NCBI RefSeq assembly: GCF_019429535.1
Contig: NZ_JAHXZM010000002.1
Location: 669,387 to 733,386, forward strand
Source of the DNA: Sphingomonas citricola
GTDB lineage: Bacteria > Pseudomonadota > Alphaproteobacteria > Sphingomonadales > Sphingomonadaceae
Length of the DNA stretch: 64,000 nt
Direction of reading: 5' to 3'
Below are positions 1-7,919 of this stretch, piece after piece. A program made the position numbers and the translations under genes. Below the pieces are notes generated by a model. It had not been told where the DNA came from, made no database searches, and was given only the letters and a program-made list of their open reading frames with translations. Within the stretch, counting starts at the first letter, position 1. The number at the start of each line of letters is the position of its first letter.

Positions 1-92
1 GCATCCAACTGGATCGCACGCAAGCGCCCCCACGTCGACGCATCGCCACCGTCGTCCAACCCGAGCATGGCGCCGAGACGTATCCGCGGCAT
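1..92 (-). CDS. Possible N-terminus of a gene running off the left edge
   Basis: On the minus strand an ATG at 92-90 opens a frame that stays open to the window edge, about 30 codons (starts MPRIRLGAML, later RLRAIQLDA). The ending resembles the start of some sphingomonad GGDEF/EAL sensory proteins, in which a similar stretch precedes the first membrane helix, but that is recollection and too short to prove. No clear Shine-Dalgarno is visible. If real, it lies upstream of and in the same direction as nothing else visible here. Treat it as a tentative partial gene of unknown function. Confidence 0.3.
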   Translation of the reverse strand, partial: MPRIRLGAMLGLDDGGDASTWGRLRAIQLD

Positions 93-197
93 CGTAGAGG
101 GGAGGGGCAACGTCACCCCTTGTGGTTACGTCGTCCGGGTTGATTAAAGGTTTAGACCTGACGTTTTCGTCAACACCGCCGCCCGGCGACGGTTTGG

Positions 198-1937
198 TCA
201 GGCGGCGATGTCGTAGGGCTTGATCTCACCGGCGAGATAAAGGTTGCGCGCCTTCGCGCGGCTGAGCTTGCCCGAGCTGGTTCGCGGCAGCGTGCGCGGC
301 GGGATCAGTTCGACGACGCAGTTCATGCCGGTGACCGAACGTACACGGTCGCGGATCTCTTCGCGCAGCCGGGTGCGTTCGCCATCGTCGGAGCTACGGC
401 ATTGCACCAGCACCGCGGGCGTTTCCTCACCGCCCGGCGTCGTAATCGCGAAGGCGGCAATGTCACCCGCCTTGAAACCGGGAAGCTGTTCCACCGCCCA
501 TTCAATGTCTTGCGGCCAATGGTTGCGACCATTGATGATAATCATGTCCTTGGCGCGACCGACGATATAGATGTAGCCGCTAGACATGTACGCCATGTCG
601 CCGGTGTCGAGCCAGCCGTCGACCAGGCACGCGTCGGTCGCCGCCTCGTCGCGAAAATAGCCGACCATGACCGACGGACCACGGCACCACAATTTGCCGA
701 TCGCGCCGTCGGGCAGCGGTGTGCCGTCTTCCTCGCGGACCTCGACCTCCATGTCGCGCACCGGCTTGCCGCAATTGACGATCGCGCGGTAGCGCTGCGG
801 GCGATCCTCGCCGTGGCTCATCCCCGACAGCTCGGTCTCCTCGACCAGCTCGACACGGATGCCCTCGCCCGGCGGCATCAGCGACACCGCGAGCGTCGCC
901 TCGGCCAGACCGTAGCTCGGCAGAAAGGCGCTCGCCTTGAACCCGGCGCTCGCGAAGGCGTCGACGAACGCCTGCATCACGTCGGGGCGGATCATGTCGG
1001 CGCCGTTGCCCGCGACGCGCCAGCGCGACAGGTCGAACCGGTCCGACGCCTTGGTCTGGCTCGAGATGCGGCGCGCGCAGATGTCGTAGCCGAAGGTCGG
1101 CGAATAGGAGAGCGTCGTGCCTTCGTTGCGGCTGATCAGGTCGAGCCACGACAACGGGCGGCGCGCGAAATCCTCGGTCTTCAGATAATCGGTCGATACC
1201 TGGTTCGCCATCGGCGACAGGAAGCAGCCGACCAGACCCATGTCGTGATACCACGGCAGCCACGACACGCAGCGATCGGTAGCGCCGATCTCCATGCCAT
1301 GCGCGTGCGCGGCGAGATTGCTCAGGAGCGCGCGATGCGTGATCGCGACCCCGTGGGGAAAACGCGTCGAGCCACTTGAATATTGCAGGTAGCAGATGTC
1401 GTCGGCCTGCGCCGTCGGGAGCGCGACGACCTCGGCCGGACGCGCGAGCAACTCGCTCCAGTCGACGCCCAGGACCCCTTCCGCCGCGGCGGCGGCACCC
1501 GCCATCTGTTCCAGTTCGGCCGGGAAGATCAACATGCGCGGGTCGCAGCTCGACAGCTGGTTGCGAAGCTGGTCGATGTACGAATCGCGCCCGCCGAACG
1601 AGGTCGGCAGCGGCAGCGGCACCGGCCACGCCCCCGCGAGCACCGTGCCGAAGAACAGTTGCGCGAACTCCGCGCTGGTTTCCGCCACCAACGCGACGCG
1701 ATCGCCCGGCGCCACCCCGGCGGCGATCAGCCGAAACGCCGCCGCGCGCGCATCGTCGCGCAGCTGCGCGTACGAATAGACGCGCACCAACGTGGCGCGG
1801 GCATCGTGGAAGTTCAGCCCACGCACGCCCTGCGCCGCATAATCGAGCGCCTCGCCCAGCGTGCCGAAATCGGAGAACCGCCGCGGCAGCGCGTCGGCAG
1901 TCGGGGTCGGCAGCATCGGGGCGAGGTCACTGGTCAT
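198..1937 (-). CDS. Fatty acyl-AMP ligase (FAAL / acyl-ACP synthetase family)
   Basis: 579-residue adenylate-forming enzyme. It activates a fatty acid with ATP to acyl-AMP and normally passes it to an acyl carrier protein. The phosphate-binding signature YSSGSTRFPHG is at about residues 186-196, in the form typical of FAALs rather than acyl-CoA ligases. WLPWYHDMGLVG is near 230, GLAEATLAVS near 340, the DTGD motif near 440, and the C-terminal catalytic lysine lies in TSSGKLSRAK near the end. In Caulobacter an acyl-ACP synthetase of this class loads the carrier protein for ceramide synthesis. The rest of that pathway is 48-58 kb away in this window (cerS, spt, acp, cerR), so this is the best local candidate for the loading enzyme. 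It is divergent from recX across 114 bp. The family is secure; the sphingolipid role is inferred. Confidence 0.85.
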   Translation of the reverse strand: MTSDLAPMLPTPTADALPRRFSDFGTLGEALDYAAQGVRGLNFHDARATLVRVYSYAQLRDDARAAAFRLIAAGVAPGDRVALVAETSAEFAQLFFGTVLAGAWPVPLPLPTSFGGRDSYIDQLRNQLSSCDPRMLIFPAELEQMAGAAAAAEGVLGVDWSELLARPAEVVALPTAQADDICYLQYSSGSTRFPHGVAITHRALLSNLAAHAHGMEIGATDRCVSWLPWYHDMGLVGCFLSPMANQVSTDYLKTEDFARRPLSWLDLISRNEGTTLSYSPTFGYDICARRISSQTKASDRFDLSRWRVAGNGADMIRPDVMQAFVDAFASAGFKASAFLPSYGLAEATLAVSLMPPGEGIRVELVEETELSGMSHGEDRPQRYRAIVNCGKPVRDMEVEVREEDGTPLPDGAIGKLWCRGPSVMVGYFRDEAATDACLVDGWLDTGDMAYMSSGYIYIVGRAKDMIIINGRNHWPQDIEWAVEQLPGFKAGDIAAFAITTPGGEETPAVLVQCRSSDDGERTRLREEIRDRVRSVTGMNCVVELIPPRTLPRTSSGKLSRAKARNLYLAGEIKPYDIAA

Positions 1938-2051
1938 TCAAGTCGGTCCTGTCGCGGCGCGATGCGCACGTGCATGGATCATGGGCGGCATAAAAGCGGG
2001 CGATGAAACCCAAGCGTTCAAAATCCACTCCCACTGTGGCACAATCAAGGC

Positions 2052-2657
2052 GTGACGGGTTCAAGGAAGGCCAGAGCGCCCGCCGCGGGGGCGGAAACGG
2101 CCGCTGGCGATGGACGGCGGCACCGGGAGCAGCGCGACTCGCGCGAGCGGCGAATGATCCCGCCGCTTGATGCGCCTGCGCTCGAACGTCTGGCGCTCCG
2201 CTACGTCGAACGGTTCGCGACCACGCGGGGGAAGCTCTCCGATTATCTGACGCGCAAGATACGCGAGCGGGGCTGGACCGGCGAGCCGGCCGACGTGGCG
2301 GGCATCGCGGAGCGGTTCGCCGAACTGGGCTACGTCGATGACCGTGGCTACGCCGAGATGAAGACCGCGTCGCTCGCCCGACGCGGTTACGGCGAGCGTC
2401 GCATCACCGCCGCACTGCATGCCGCGCGGGTCAGCCAGGAGGATGCCGCGGCCGCCGTCGATCAGGTACGCGACGGTGCCTATGACCAGGCGCTCGCCTT
2501 CGCGCGGCGCAAGCGGATCGGTCCGTTCGCCCGCACGCCGGCCGATGAGGATCAGCGCCGCAAGCACCTCGCCGCGATGCTGCGGGCAGGGCATTCGTTC
2601 GCGATTTCGGCGAAAATCGTACGTTTGTCCGACCTGGAGGACGTCGACGACGATTGA
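2052..2657 (+). CDS. recX: RecX family regulatory protein
   Basis: 201 residues, mainly helical three-helix repeats of the RecX family ([29 protein letters not shown], then the [10 protein letters not shown] region near residue 95). RecX proteins bind and modulate RecA filaments. The GTG at 2052 gives an N-terminal extension rich in Arg and Ala, and the ATG at 2154 (MIPPLD) gives a length closer to many family members. Neither start has a convincing ribosome-binding site, so the true start is uncertain. recA is not in the window. The gene is transcribed away from the acyl-AMP ligase and towards the cold-shock gene 76 bp downstream. Confidence 0.8.
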   Translation: MTGSRKARAPAAGAETAAGDGRRHREQRDSRERRMIPPLDAPALERLALRYVERFATTRGKLSDYLTRKIRERGWTGEPADVAGIAERFAELGYVDDRGYAEMKTASLARRGYGERRITAALHAARVSQEDAAAAVDQVRDGAYDQALAFARRKRIGPFARTPADEDQRRKHLAAMLRAGHSFAISAKIVRLSDLEDVDDD

Positions 2658-2733
2658 CCTGCGCGGCAAACCGACCAATCATTGTGCAGTGCATGGCAGT
2701 CGCTGCGCATGCGAACGGGAGTTTCGATCGATA

Positions 2734-3309
2734 GTGCCGGAACAGGCGGCCCTGGCCGACGGCAGTGATGAACGCGCGCACGTTCTCGGCGAGGCAGTCG
2801 AGGCGATGGCGGTGTCTGGCACGCTGAAATGGTTCGATTCGACGCGGGGGTTCGGTTTTCTCGTCGCCGACGATCCGGCGATAGGCGACGTTCTGATCCA
2901 CTTCACCGTACTTCAGGAATACGGCCGGCGCACGCTGCCCGAGGGTTCGCGGATGGACGTCTCGGCAGTCAAGCGCACGCGCGGATATCAGGCGATCGCG
3001 GTGCATGCGATCGACGTCGCGGCGGCGGGTACGGTGGTCCGCGACCGCGACCGCGACCGGATCGAATCCGACGCCGCGCTCGACGACGCGGGCGATTGGC
3101 AGGACGTCGCGGTCAAATGGTTCAACCGCCTGAAGGGATACGGCTTCCTTGTGCGCCAGGACGCCCCCGGCGACATCTTTGTCCACATGGAGACGTTGCG
3201 GCGCGCCGGGGTGGCGGAGGTCGAGCCCGACCAGCCGCTGCGCGCGCGCATCGTCGATGGCCGCAAGGGGCCGCTCGCCGTCGCGGTCGCAGCCCCCGAG
3301 CGCGAATAG
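2734..3309 (+). CDS. Two-domain cold shock protein
   Basis: About 191 residues with two complete cold-shock (CSD) nucleic-acid-binding folds. The first begins [16 protein letters not shown] with an RNP2-like DVLIHF; the second begins [14 protein letters not shown] with DIFVHM. They are joined by an Arg/Asp-rich linker (RDRDRDR). Single-CSD proteins are about 70 residues; the tandem form is common in Alphaproteobacteria. Proteins of this family bind single-stranded RNA or DNA and act as RNA chaperones or antiterminators. Start: GTG 2734 is used; ATG 2806 ([10 protein letters not shown]) also gives both domains intact. Confidence 0.85.
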   Translation: MPEQAALADGSDERAHVLGEAVEAMAVSGTLKWFDSTRGFGFLVADDPAIGDVLIHFTVLQEYGRRTLPEGSRMDVSAVKRTRGYQAIAVHAIDVAAAGTVVRDRDRDRIESDAALDDAGDWQDVAVKWFNRLKGYGFLVRQDAPGDIFVHMETLRRAGVAEVEPDQPLRARIVDGRKGPLAVAVAAPERE

Positions 3310-3348
3310 CCGTTTACCGCGTGCGGGCGGGACGGTAAGCGGAGCGCG

Positions 3349-3744
3349 ATGGGCATCAATCTCAATCCGTTCACCTGGTGGAATGGCGCAACGATCGGCA
3401 CCATGATCTACGGCCTGCGTGGCAAGCGTCAGGTCGGCGAGGATGGTCTGGGCAACACCTATTGGGAAGGTGGCATGACGCCGCAGGGGACCACGCGCCG
3501 CTGGGTCATCTACAAGGGCGCGAACGATACCAGCCGCGTCCCGCCTGACTGGTTCAGCTGGTTGCATCACCAGATCGCCGATGTACCCGATCAGTCGCTG
3601 CCCGCGCCGCGGCAGTGGCAGAAACCGGCCGTCCCCAACATGACCGGCACGGCATTCGCCTATCGTCCGTCAGGCTCACTAGAGAAGGGTGGCAACCGCG
3701 CCTCAGCGACGGGTGACTACGAGGCGTGGAGCCCCGACGCGTGA
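3349..3744 (+). CDS. NADH:ubiquinone oxidoreductase subunit NDUFA12-like protein
   Basis: 131 residues matching the NDUFA12 / B17.2 family: the N-terminus NPFTWWNGATIGTMIYGLRGKRQVGEDGLGNTYWE is followed by RRWVIYKG and PPDWFSWLHH. In Alphaproteobacteria this is an accessory subunit of respiratory complex I at the inner membrane, usually encoded away from the nuo operon as here. Its stop overlaps the GTG start of the DUF2155 gene, so the two are probably translated from one message. That pairing is conserved in alphaproteobacteria as far as I recall. Confidence 0.9.
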   Translation: MGINLNPFTWWNGATIGTMIYGLRGKRQVGEDGLGNTYWEGGMTPQGTTRRWVIYKGANDTSRVPPDWFSWLHHQIADVPDQSLPAPRQWQKPAVPNMTGTAFAYRPSGSLEKGGNRASATGDYEAWSPDA

Positions 3745-4406
3745 ACCGCACGGCCGCGATCGGCGGCCTGATGGTGCTGGCGGCGGGTGCGGGCGCGGCA
3801 TGGTATGGCTTCGGCCAACGCGATTCTAATCCCGATGCGCGCGTGCAGGTGAGCAGGCCGGTCCCCGCCGCCCCCCAAGGGCTGCGACAGGCGGCCCCGC
3901 AAGCTGAAGCGTCCGAGATCGTCTCTGCCGATGCGGGATCGCCGGTCGATGCGGGTACGACGCCGATGGCGCAGCGCGTCGCGGTGATCGGCCTGCTGAA
4001 CAAGCGTAACGGCGTCAGCCGCGACCTGACGCTCAAGCCGGGGCAGGCGGTGCGGGTCGGCGATGTCGTCGTGCGGCTGTCGGCGTGCGAACAGACTGCA
4101 CCGTGGGAGCAGCAGGCGCTGACCGGCGCCTTCGTCCAACTCGATGTACAGAACATCGACCGACGGTGGCAGCGGGTCTTCTCCGGCTGGCTGTACAAGG
4201 AACGCCCGCAACTGAACGTCGTGCTGCACCCGGTCTACGATGTCTGGGTCAAGAGTTGCGCGATGAGTTTTCCGGGCACGGTTGAACCCGCGGCGGCATC
4301 GTCGCCGGCCCCCAGGCGTTCGAGCGCGACGAAATCTCCGTCCGCGACCACCCCGGACGACGAAGCGTCCGATGAACCAATCGCTGCCCCCAGCAACGCC
4401 ATATAA
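3741..4406 (+). CDS. DUF2155 domain-containing exported protein
   Basis: About 221 residues. It starts with an uncleaved or cleaved membrane segment (GGLMVLAAGAGAAWYGF), then a Pro/Ala-rich stretch and the DUF2155 domain (RDLTLKPGQAVRVGDVVVRLSACE, later YDVWVKSCAMSFPG) at about residues 85-175. Function is unknown; the domain is typical of Alphaproteobacteria and predicted periplasmic. GTG 3741 overlaps the NDUFA12 stop and is preferred to GTG 3726. The last about 45 residues are low-complexity and are read from DNA that is antisense to the end of aat, so the two genes overlap tail to tail by 172 bp. Confidence 0.8.
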   Translation: MNRTAAIGGLMVLAAGAGAAWYGFGQRDSNPDARVQVSRPVPAAPQGLRQAAPQAEASEIVSADAGSPVDAGTTPMAQRVAVIGLLNKRNGVSRDLTLKPGQAVRVGDVVVRLSACEQTAPWEQQALTGAFVQLDVQNIDRRWQRVFSGWLYKERPQLNVVLHPVYDVWVKSCAMSFPGTVEPAAASSPAPRRSSATKSPSATTPDDEASDEPIAAPSNAI

Positions 4407-4951
4407 TCGCGCCGGCTGATCTCCACCGCACCGAGCGAGGCGAGATGCGCCGTCATGAACTGGCAGTCGAGCAGCGTGAAACCGCCCGCGCGCAATCGCG
4501 CGACGAGCGTCGCGATCGCGACCTTCGACGCATTGGTCGCGCGGCTGACCATGCTTTCGCCGAAAAATGCGCGTCCGATCGCGAGGCCGTAGAGCCCGCC
4601 GACCAATTGGTCGCCCGCCCAGCACTCGACCGAGTGCGCGTGCCCCATGTCGTGCAAGCGCTGAAAGGCCTGTTCGATCGACCGGTTGATCCATGTCTCG
4701 GGTCGATCGTCGGCACTCTGCGCGCATAGCCGGACGATCTCGCCGAAGGCCTGGTCGGCGGTGACGCGGAAACGGTCGGCGACCACCACCTTGCGGAGCG
4801 ACCGGGAGAGATGGAAACGATCGAGCGGCAGGATCGCGCGTCGGCGCGGCTCGACCCAGTATACGCTTGCCGCGTCGCGACTGTCCGCCATCGGGAACAC
4901 GCCGACCGAATAGGCGCCGAGCACCAGGGCAGGGTCCAAGGGCTCGAACAT
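4235..4951 (-). CDS. aat: Leucyl/phenylalanyl-tRNA--protein transferase
   Basis: 238 residues. The enzyme adds Leu or Phe from charged tRNA to the N-terminus of proteins carrying basic N-terminal residues, marking them for ClpAP (N-degron pathway). Family landmarks are present: GAYSVGVFPMADSRD, YWVEPRRRAILPLDRFHLSRSLRK, HSVECWAGDQLVGGLYGLAIGRAFFGESMVS and LLDCQFMTAHLASLGAVEISR. The ATG at 4951 shares its A with the stop of the upstream ParA-like gene (TGATG), which fixes the start. The C-terminal 57 codons overlap the DUF2155 gene on the other strand, yet end in the usual QLLTQTS, so this gene has kept its normal tail. Confidence 0.93.
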   Translation of the reverse strand: MFEPLDPALVLGAYSVGVFPMADSRDAASVYWVEPRRRAILPLDRFHLSRSLRKVVVADRFRVTADQAFGEIVRLCAQSADDRPETWINRSIEQAFQRLHDMGHAHSVECWAGDQLVGGLYGLAIGRAFFGESMVSRATNASKVAIATLVARLRAGGFTLLDCQFMTAHLASLGAVEISRRDYMALLGAAIGSSDASSSGVVADGDFVALERLGAGDDAAAGSTVPGKLIAQLLTQTS

Positions 4952-5658
4952 CAAGCGAGACGTTTCTCGATCCTCTTCCATAGCTCGGCAAAGGCGGCGG
5001 ACGCGGGCGCGCGCGGAGCAACCTCGCCCAGGCAGCGGCGGCTGGTGGCGGCGCTCTCGACCGCGCTAGCCATCGGGATGACGGGCCAGTCGGGGTGCCG
5101 CGCCAGCGCCTCGGCGTGAAGCGCGCGGCGGCGATCGACCATGACGTGGACGGGAAGCGTCGGGGTGCGCCCGCCCAGGTGGCGATCGACCTCGCTCCAC
5201 GCGCGCTCGGACAGTGCCGATGGAACCACCGGGACGACGATCAGGTCGGCGGCGCGCGCGACCTGATCCGCCGTCTCGGTCAAACCGGGTGGACAATCGA
5301 GCACGACACGGTCGTGGTCGCCCAGTTCTTCCAGCAGTCGCGCCAGCCGACGCTTCTTCGCCAGCGTACGGAACAGGTGGTTGAGGTCGCGCAGCGACGC
5401 GTCGGCGGGAAGCAGGTCGAGCCGATCGACCGCGGTGACGCGGATCAGCCGCGCGGGCGGCACGTGGCGCGAGAAAACGGCATGGGCGCGTTCACCGCCG
5501 CCGTCCTCGCCGAGCATCCAGCTCGACGCGGCCTGCGGGTCGAGGTCCCATAACAAGGTGCGCCGCGACGACAGGGTCGCGGCGCACCAGGAGAGATTCA
5601 CGGCAAGCGTCGATTTCCCGACGCCGCCTTTCAAACTGTAGATCGCGATCGTCGCCAT
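4951..5658 (-). CDS. ParA family ATPase, orphan
   Basis: 235 residues of the ParA/MinD/Soj class of deviant Walker ATPases. Residues 8-17 are LKGGVGKSTL (deviant Walker A with the signature lysine), DLDPQAASSW is the A'-like motif and VVLDCPPG is Walker B. These ATPases position cargo such as DNA, chemoreceptors or division proteins by cycling on the nucleoid or membrane. No parB-like gene is beside it, so it is not the chromosome partition operon. It is coupled to aat by a shared base, a pairing with no obvious functional logic. The cargo cannot be named from sequence. Confidence 0.85.
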   Translation of the reverse strand: MATIAIYSLKGGVGKSTLAVNLSWCAATLSSRRTLLWDLDPQAASSWMLGEDGGGERAHAVFSRHVPPARLIRVTAVDRLDLLPADASLRDLNHLFRTLAKKRRLARLLEELGDHDRVVLDCPPGLTETADQVARAADLIVVPVVPSALSERAWSEVDRHLGGRTPTLPVHVMVDRRRALHAEALARHPDWPVIPMASAVESAATSRRCLGEVAPRAPASAAFAELWKRIEKRLA

Positions 5659-5714
5659 CGATGCGCGACGCTACGCCGCGTGCGGATCGATAGCAAGCAA
5701 TCGGGAGACGCGTG

Positions 5715-6098
5715 TTACGCGTGGCAGGACAGCGCGGGCTTGCCGGGCTGGGTCAGCTTCACCTCGGTGGTATCGCCGGTCATCGACCAGCCGCCTTCCG
5801 CGGTCAGCGCCTTGCCCGCCTCGCCCTTCAGCGTCGTGGCGGCGCCGTCCTTCTTGGTGCGGACGACCGCCTGCTTGTCGCCCTGGAAGAAGGTCACGTA
5901 GACGAGGCTGCCGTCCTTGCAGCGCATCGTCTTGTCGGCCTTGATCGCGGGCGGCAGTTCGACCGGCGCCGCCTTGGCGAGGTTCGCGGCCATCGGATCG
6001 GGGTTGGAGTCGACCACTTCCGGGTTCGACTGTGAATTGCATGCCGCGAGCGCGAACAACGATGCGACGGCGGCGACGGGGAGGAGACGGTTTACCAT
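5715..6098 (-). CDS. Small predicted lipoprotein
   Basis: 127 residues. The ATG at 6098 gives a signal peptide and lipobox (VASLFALAACNSQS), so a lipid-modified Cys at about residue 20. The mature part has a compact domain with MRCKDGSLVYVTFFQGDKQAVVRT and KGEAGKALTAEGGWSMTGD, then KPALSCHA at the end. Those features recall the MliC-like (membrane-bound lysozyme inhibitor) fold, with a Cys near each end of the domain, but the match by eye is loose and I do not assign it. It is divergent from the cysteine synthase. Confidence 0.7.
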   Translation of the reverse strand: MVNRLLPVAAVASLFALAACNSQSNPEVVDSNPDPMAANLAKAAPVELPPAIKADKTMRCKDGSLVYVTFFQGDKQAVVRTKKDGAATTLKGEAGKALTAEGGWSMTGDTTEVKLTQPGKPALSCHA

Positions 6099-6267
6099 AG
6101 CGCCGCGGCGCTTCGCGCATGCGGCATTATAGGTCAAGATGCGTGCCGCGTCGCGACATAATAAGTCGCACTGCGAGCGCGATTTCCGGCCTGGCGCAGC
6201 CGCGGCTTGGCTGAAGGAAAGCGACGCTTGCTTGCGGTCGGTGCGGTCGCGCACCTATGTCGTTGCG

Positions 6268-7245
6268 ATGGATACCACCCTTGGCACGCTCGCCCTGATC
6301 GGCAACACCCCGCTCGTTCGTCTGGCCGGTCCCAGCGCGGCGACCGGTTGCGACATCTTCGGCAAATGCGAGTTCGCGAACCCCGGCGCCAGCGTGAAGG
6401 ACCGCGCCGCCTTGTCGATCGTCGAGGATGCGGAGGAGCGCGGGCTCTTGGCGCCGGGCGGGACAATCGTGGAGGGCACCGCCGGCAATACCGGGATCGG
6501 CCTCGCGCTGGTCGCGAACGCCAAGGGGTACCGCACGATCATCGTGATGCCCGATACGCAATCGAAGGAGAAGATGGACACGCTGCGTGCGCTCGGTGCG
6601 GAACTCGTGACCGTGCCGGCGGCGCCATATTCGTCACCGTGCCATTTCGTGCACACCTCGCGCCGGATCGCCGAAGAAACGCCCGGGGCGATCTGGGCCA
6701 ATCAGTTCGACAATATCGCGAATCGCCGCGCGCACATCACCGGTACGGCCGAGGAGATCTGGGCGCAGATGGGCGGGCGAGTCGACGGCTTCACCTGCGC
6801 CGCTGGGACCGGCGGCACAATCGCGGGCGTCGGACTGGGGCTGAAGGCGAAGGATGAGCGCGTGTGCATCGCGCTTAGCGACCCGCATGGCGCGGCATTG
6901 TACGAATATTATGCCCACGGCGAACTGCGGTCGGAGGGTTCGTCGGTGGCGGAGGGGATCGGGCAGGGGCGGATCACCGCCAATCTCGAAGGCGCGCCGA
7001 TCGACACGCAATTCCGCATCTCTGATCAGGAAGGGCTCGACTGGGTCGATCGGCTGTTGCGCGAGGAAGGATTGTGCCTAGGTCTCTCGTCCGGGATCAA
7101 TGTCGCGGGCGCGGTGCGCCTGGCGCGGCACCTGGGGCCGGGAAAGCGCGTCGCGACGATCCTGTGCGACACGGGTTTCCGCTATCTCTCGACGCTCTAC
7201 GATCCCGCATGGCTCGAGTCGAAGGGCCTGCGTCGCGCGGCGTGA
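6268..7245 (+). CDS. Cysteine synthase family protein (O-acetylserine sulfhydrylase type)
   Basis: 325 residues, a PLP-dependent beta-substituting synthase that makes L-cysteine from O-acetylserine and sulfide. IGNTPLVRL opens the fold, the Schiff-base lysine is in NPGASVKDRAA (near residue 42), the substrate loop is EGTAGNTGIGLAL and the phosphate cup is AGTGGTIAGVG. The stretch PCHFVHTSRRIAEETPGAIWANQFDN marks the subgroup that resembles fungal cysteine synthase 2 rather than classic CysK, so the physiological substrate is less sure than the chemistry. ATG 6268 was chosen over the upstream frame because it begins just before the conserved fold. Confidence 0.85.
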   Translation: MDTTLGTLALIGNTPLVRLAGPSAATGCDIFGKCEFANPGASVKDRAALSIVEDAEERGLLAPGGTIVEGTAGNTGIGLALVANAKGYRTIIVMPDTQSKEKMDTLRALGAELVTVPAAPYSSPCHFVHTSRRIAEETPGAIWANQFDNIANRRAHITGTAEEIWAQMGGRVDGFTCAAGTGGTIAGVGLGLKAKDERVCIALSDPHGAALYEYYAHGELRSEGSSVAEGIGQGRITANLEGAPIDTQFRISDQEGLDWVDRLLREEGLCLGLSSGINVAGAVRLARHLGPGKRVATILCDTGFRYLSTLYDPAWLESKGLRRAA

Positions 7246-7250
7246 CCCCG

Positions 7251-7280
7251 TTCGACACATGCGCGGCGATCCGTTATAAA
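7251..7280 (+). promoter_or_regulatory. Possible sigma-70-like promoter of the 7292-7573 gene
   Basis: TTCGAC at 7251-7256 and TATAAA at 7275-7280 are separated by 18 bp, and the ATG follows 12 bp later, so a transcript would start almost at the start codon (near-leaderless). The -10 is unusually AT-rich for this genome. Inferred by eye only. Confidence 0.35.
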
Positions 7281-7291
7281 AGCGCGGTCGC

Positions 7292-7573
7292 ATGAAGCAG
7301 CAATCCACCCCCCGCCATCAGGCAGATCAGACGCGTCAGCGCGTTCGCGTCGGCATGATCGGGCTCGCCGCGGTCGTGCTGTTGATCGGCCTCGCCAGCG
7401 CGATTTTCTCGACGGTGTCGCGTGAGCGACCGGTTTCGCCCGCGATCACCGTCGGCGGCGGTGTCGTGACCCGCGCGCCCGCACCGACCCCGAGCGCGGG
7501 CAACGAGCCGCTCGCGGAACTTGGCGTGACACCCAGCATCGCCAACAGCGCGGCCGTTGCCGACCAGCGTTGA
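7292..7573 (+). CDS. Small single-pass membrane protein, function unknown
   Basis: 93 residues. A charged N-terminus (about 20 residues) leads into one hydrophobic helix (VGMIGLAAVVLLIGLASAIFS, about residues 20-40) and then a Pro/Ala/Ser-rich tail of about 50 residues likely to be outside the cytoplasm. No known domain is recognised. It sits between cysteine synthase and the mraZ regulatory region and reads in the same direction as both, with its own possible promoter. Confidence 0.6.
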   Translation: MKQQSTPRHQADQTRQRVRVGMIGLAAVVLLIGLASAIFSTVSRERPVSPAITVGGGVVTRAPAPTPSAGNEPLAELGVTPSIANSAAVADQR

Positions 7574-7755
7574 CTGGTCTGGCCTGATGGAAGACGCGCT
7601 TAGCTGCGACGCCCTTCCCGCCGGACGATCGGGCATCAATTCTGACCTGATTACTGTGTGAATTGCGCGACTTAGCGCGAACCTCTATGAACAAACCGAG
7701 AACTTGTGCGTGCGTGTTGCAAGACGACCACGCTAATCCAACGTCTTACGTCTTT

Positions 7756-7790
7756 TCCCCGTATTTCCCCGGAAATCCCTTCCGCTCCCA
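7756..7790 (+). promoter_or_regulatory. MraZ operator: four TCCCN repeats at exact 10-bp spacing
   Basis: TCCC begins at 7756, 7766, 7776 and 7786. On the opposite strand these read TGGGA, AGGGA, GGGGA and GGGGA, each separated by 5 bp. In E. coli, MraZ binds TGGGN repeats separated by 5 bp upstream of its own gene and represses the dcw cluster. The region 7574-7919 is a 346-bp gap without a gene, and this array lies 130 bp before the mraZ start used here, so it is the obvious autoregulatory site. The repeats are seen directly; the binding is inferred from the family. Confidence 0.8.
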
Positions 7791-7919
7791 CAAGGATTGC
7801 GCTACGCCTGTTTCGACATTGGGGGCAGCACCATTGTTGTAAACAGACATGCTTGAGCGTCGGGCGGCGATGGTCGTTCGGCGGGCAGCGCGGTCTTGTA
7901 CCCCGAGTGCGAGGTGGGC

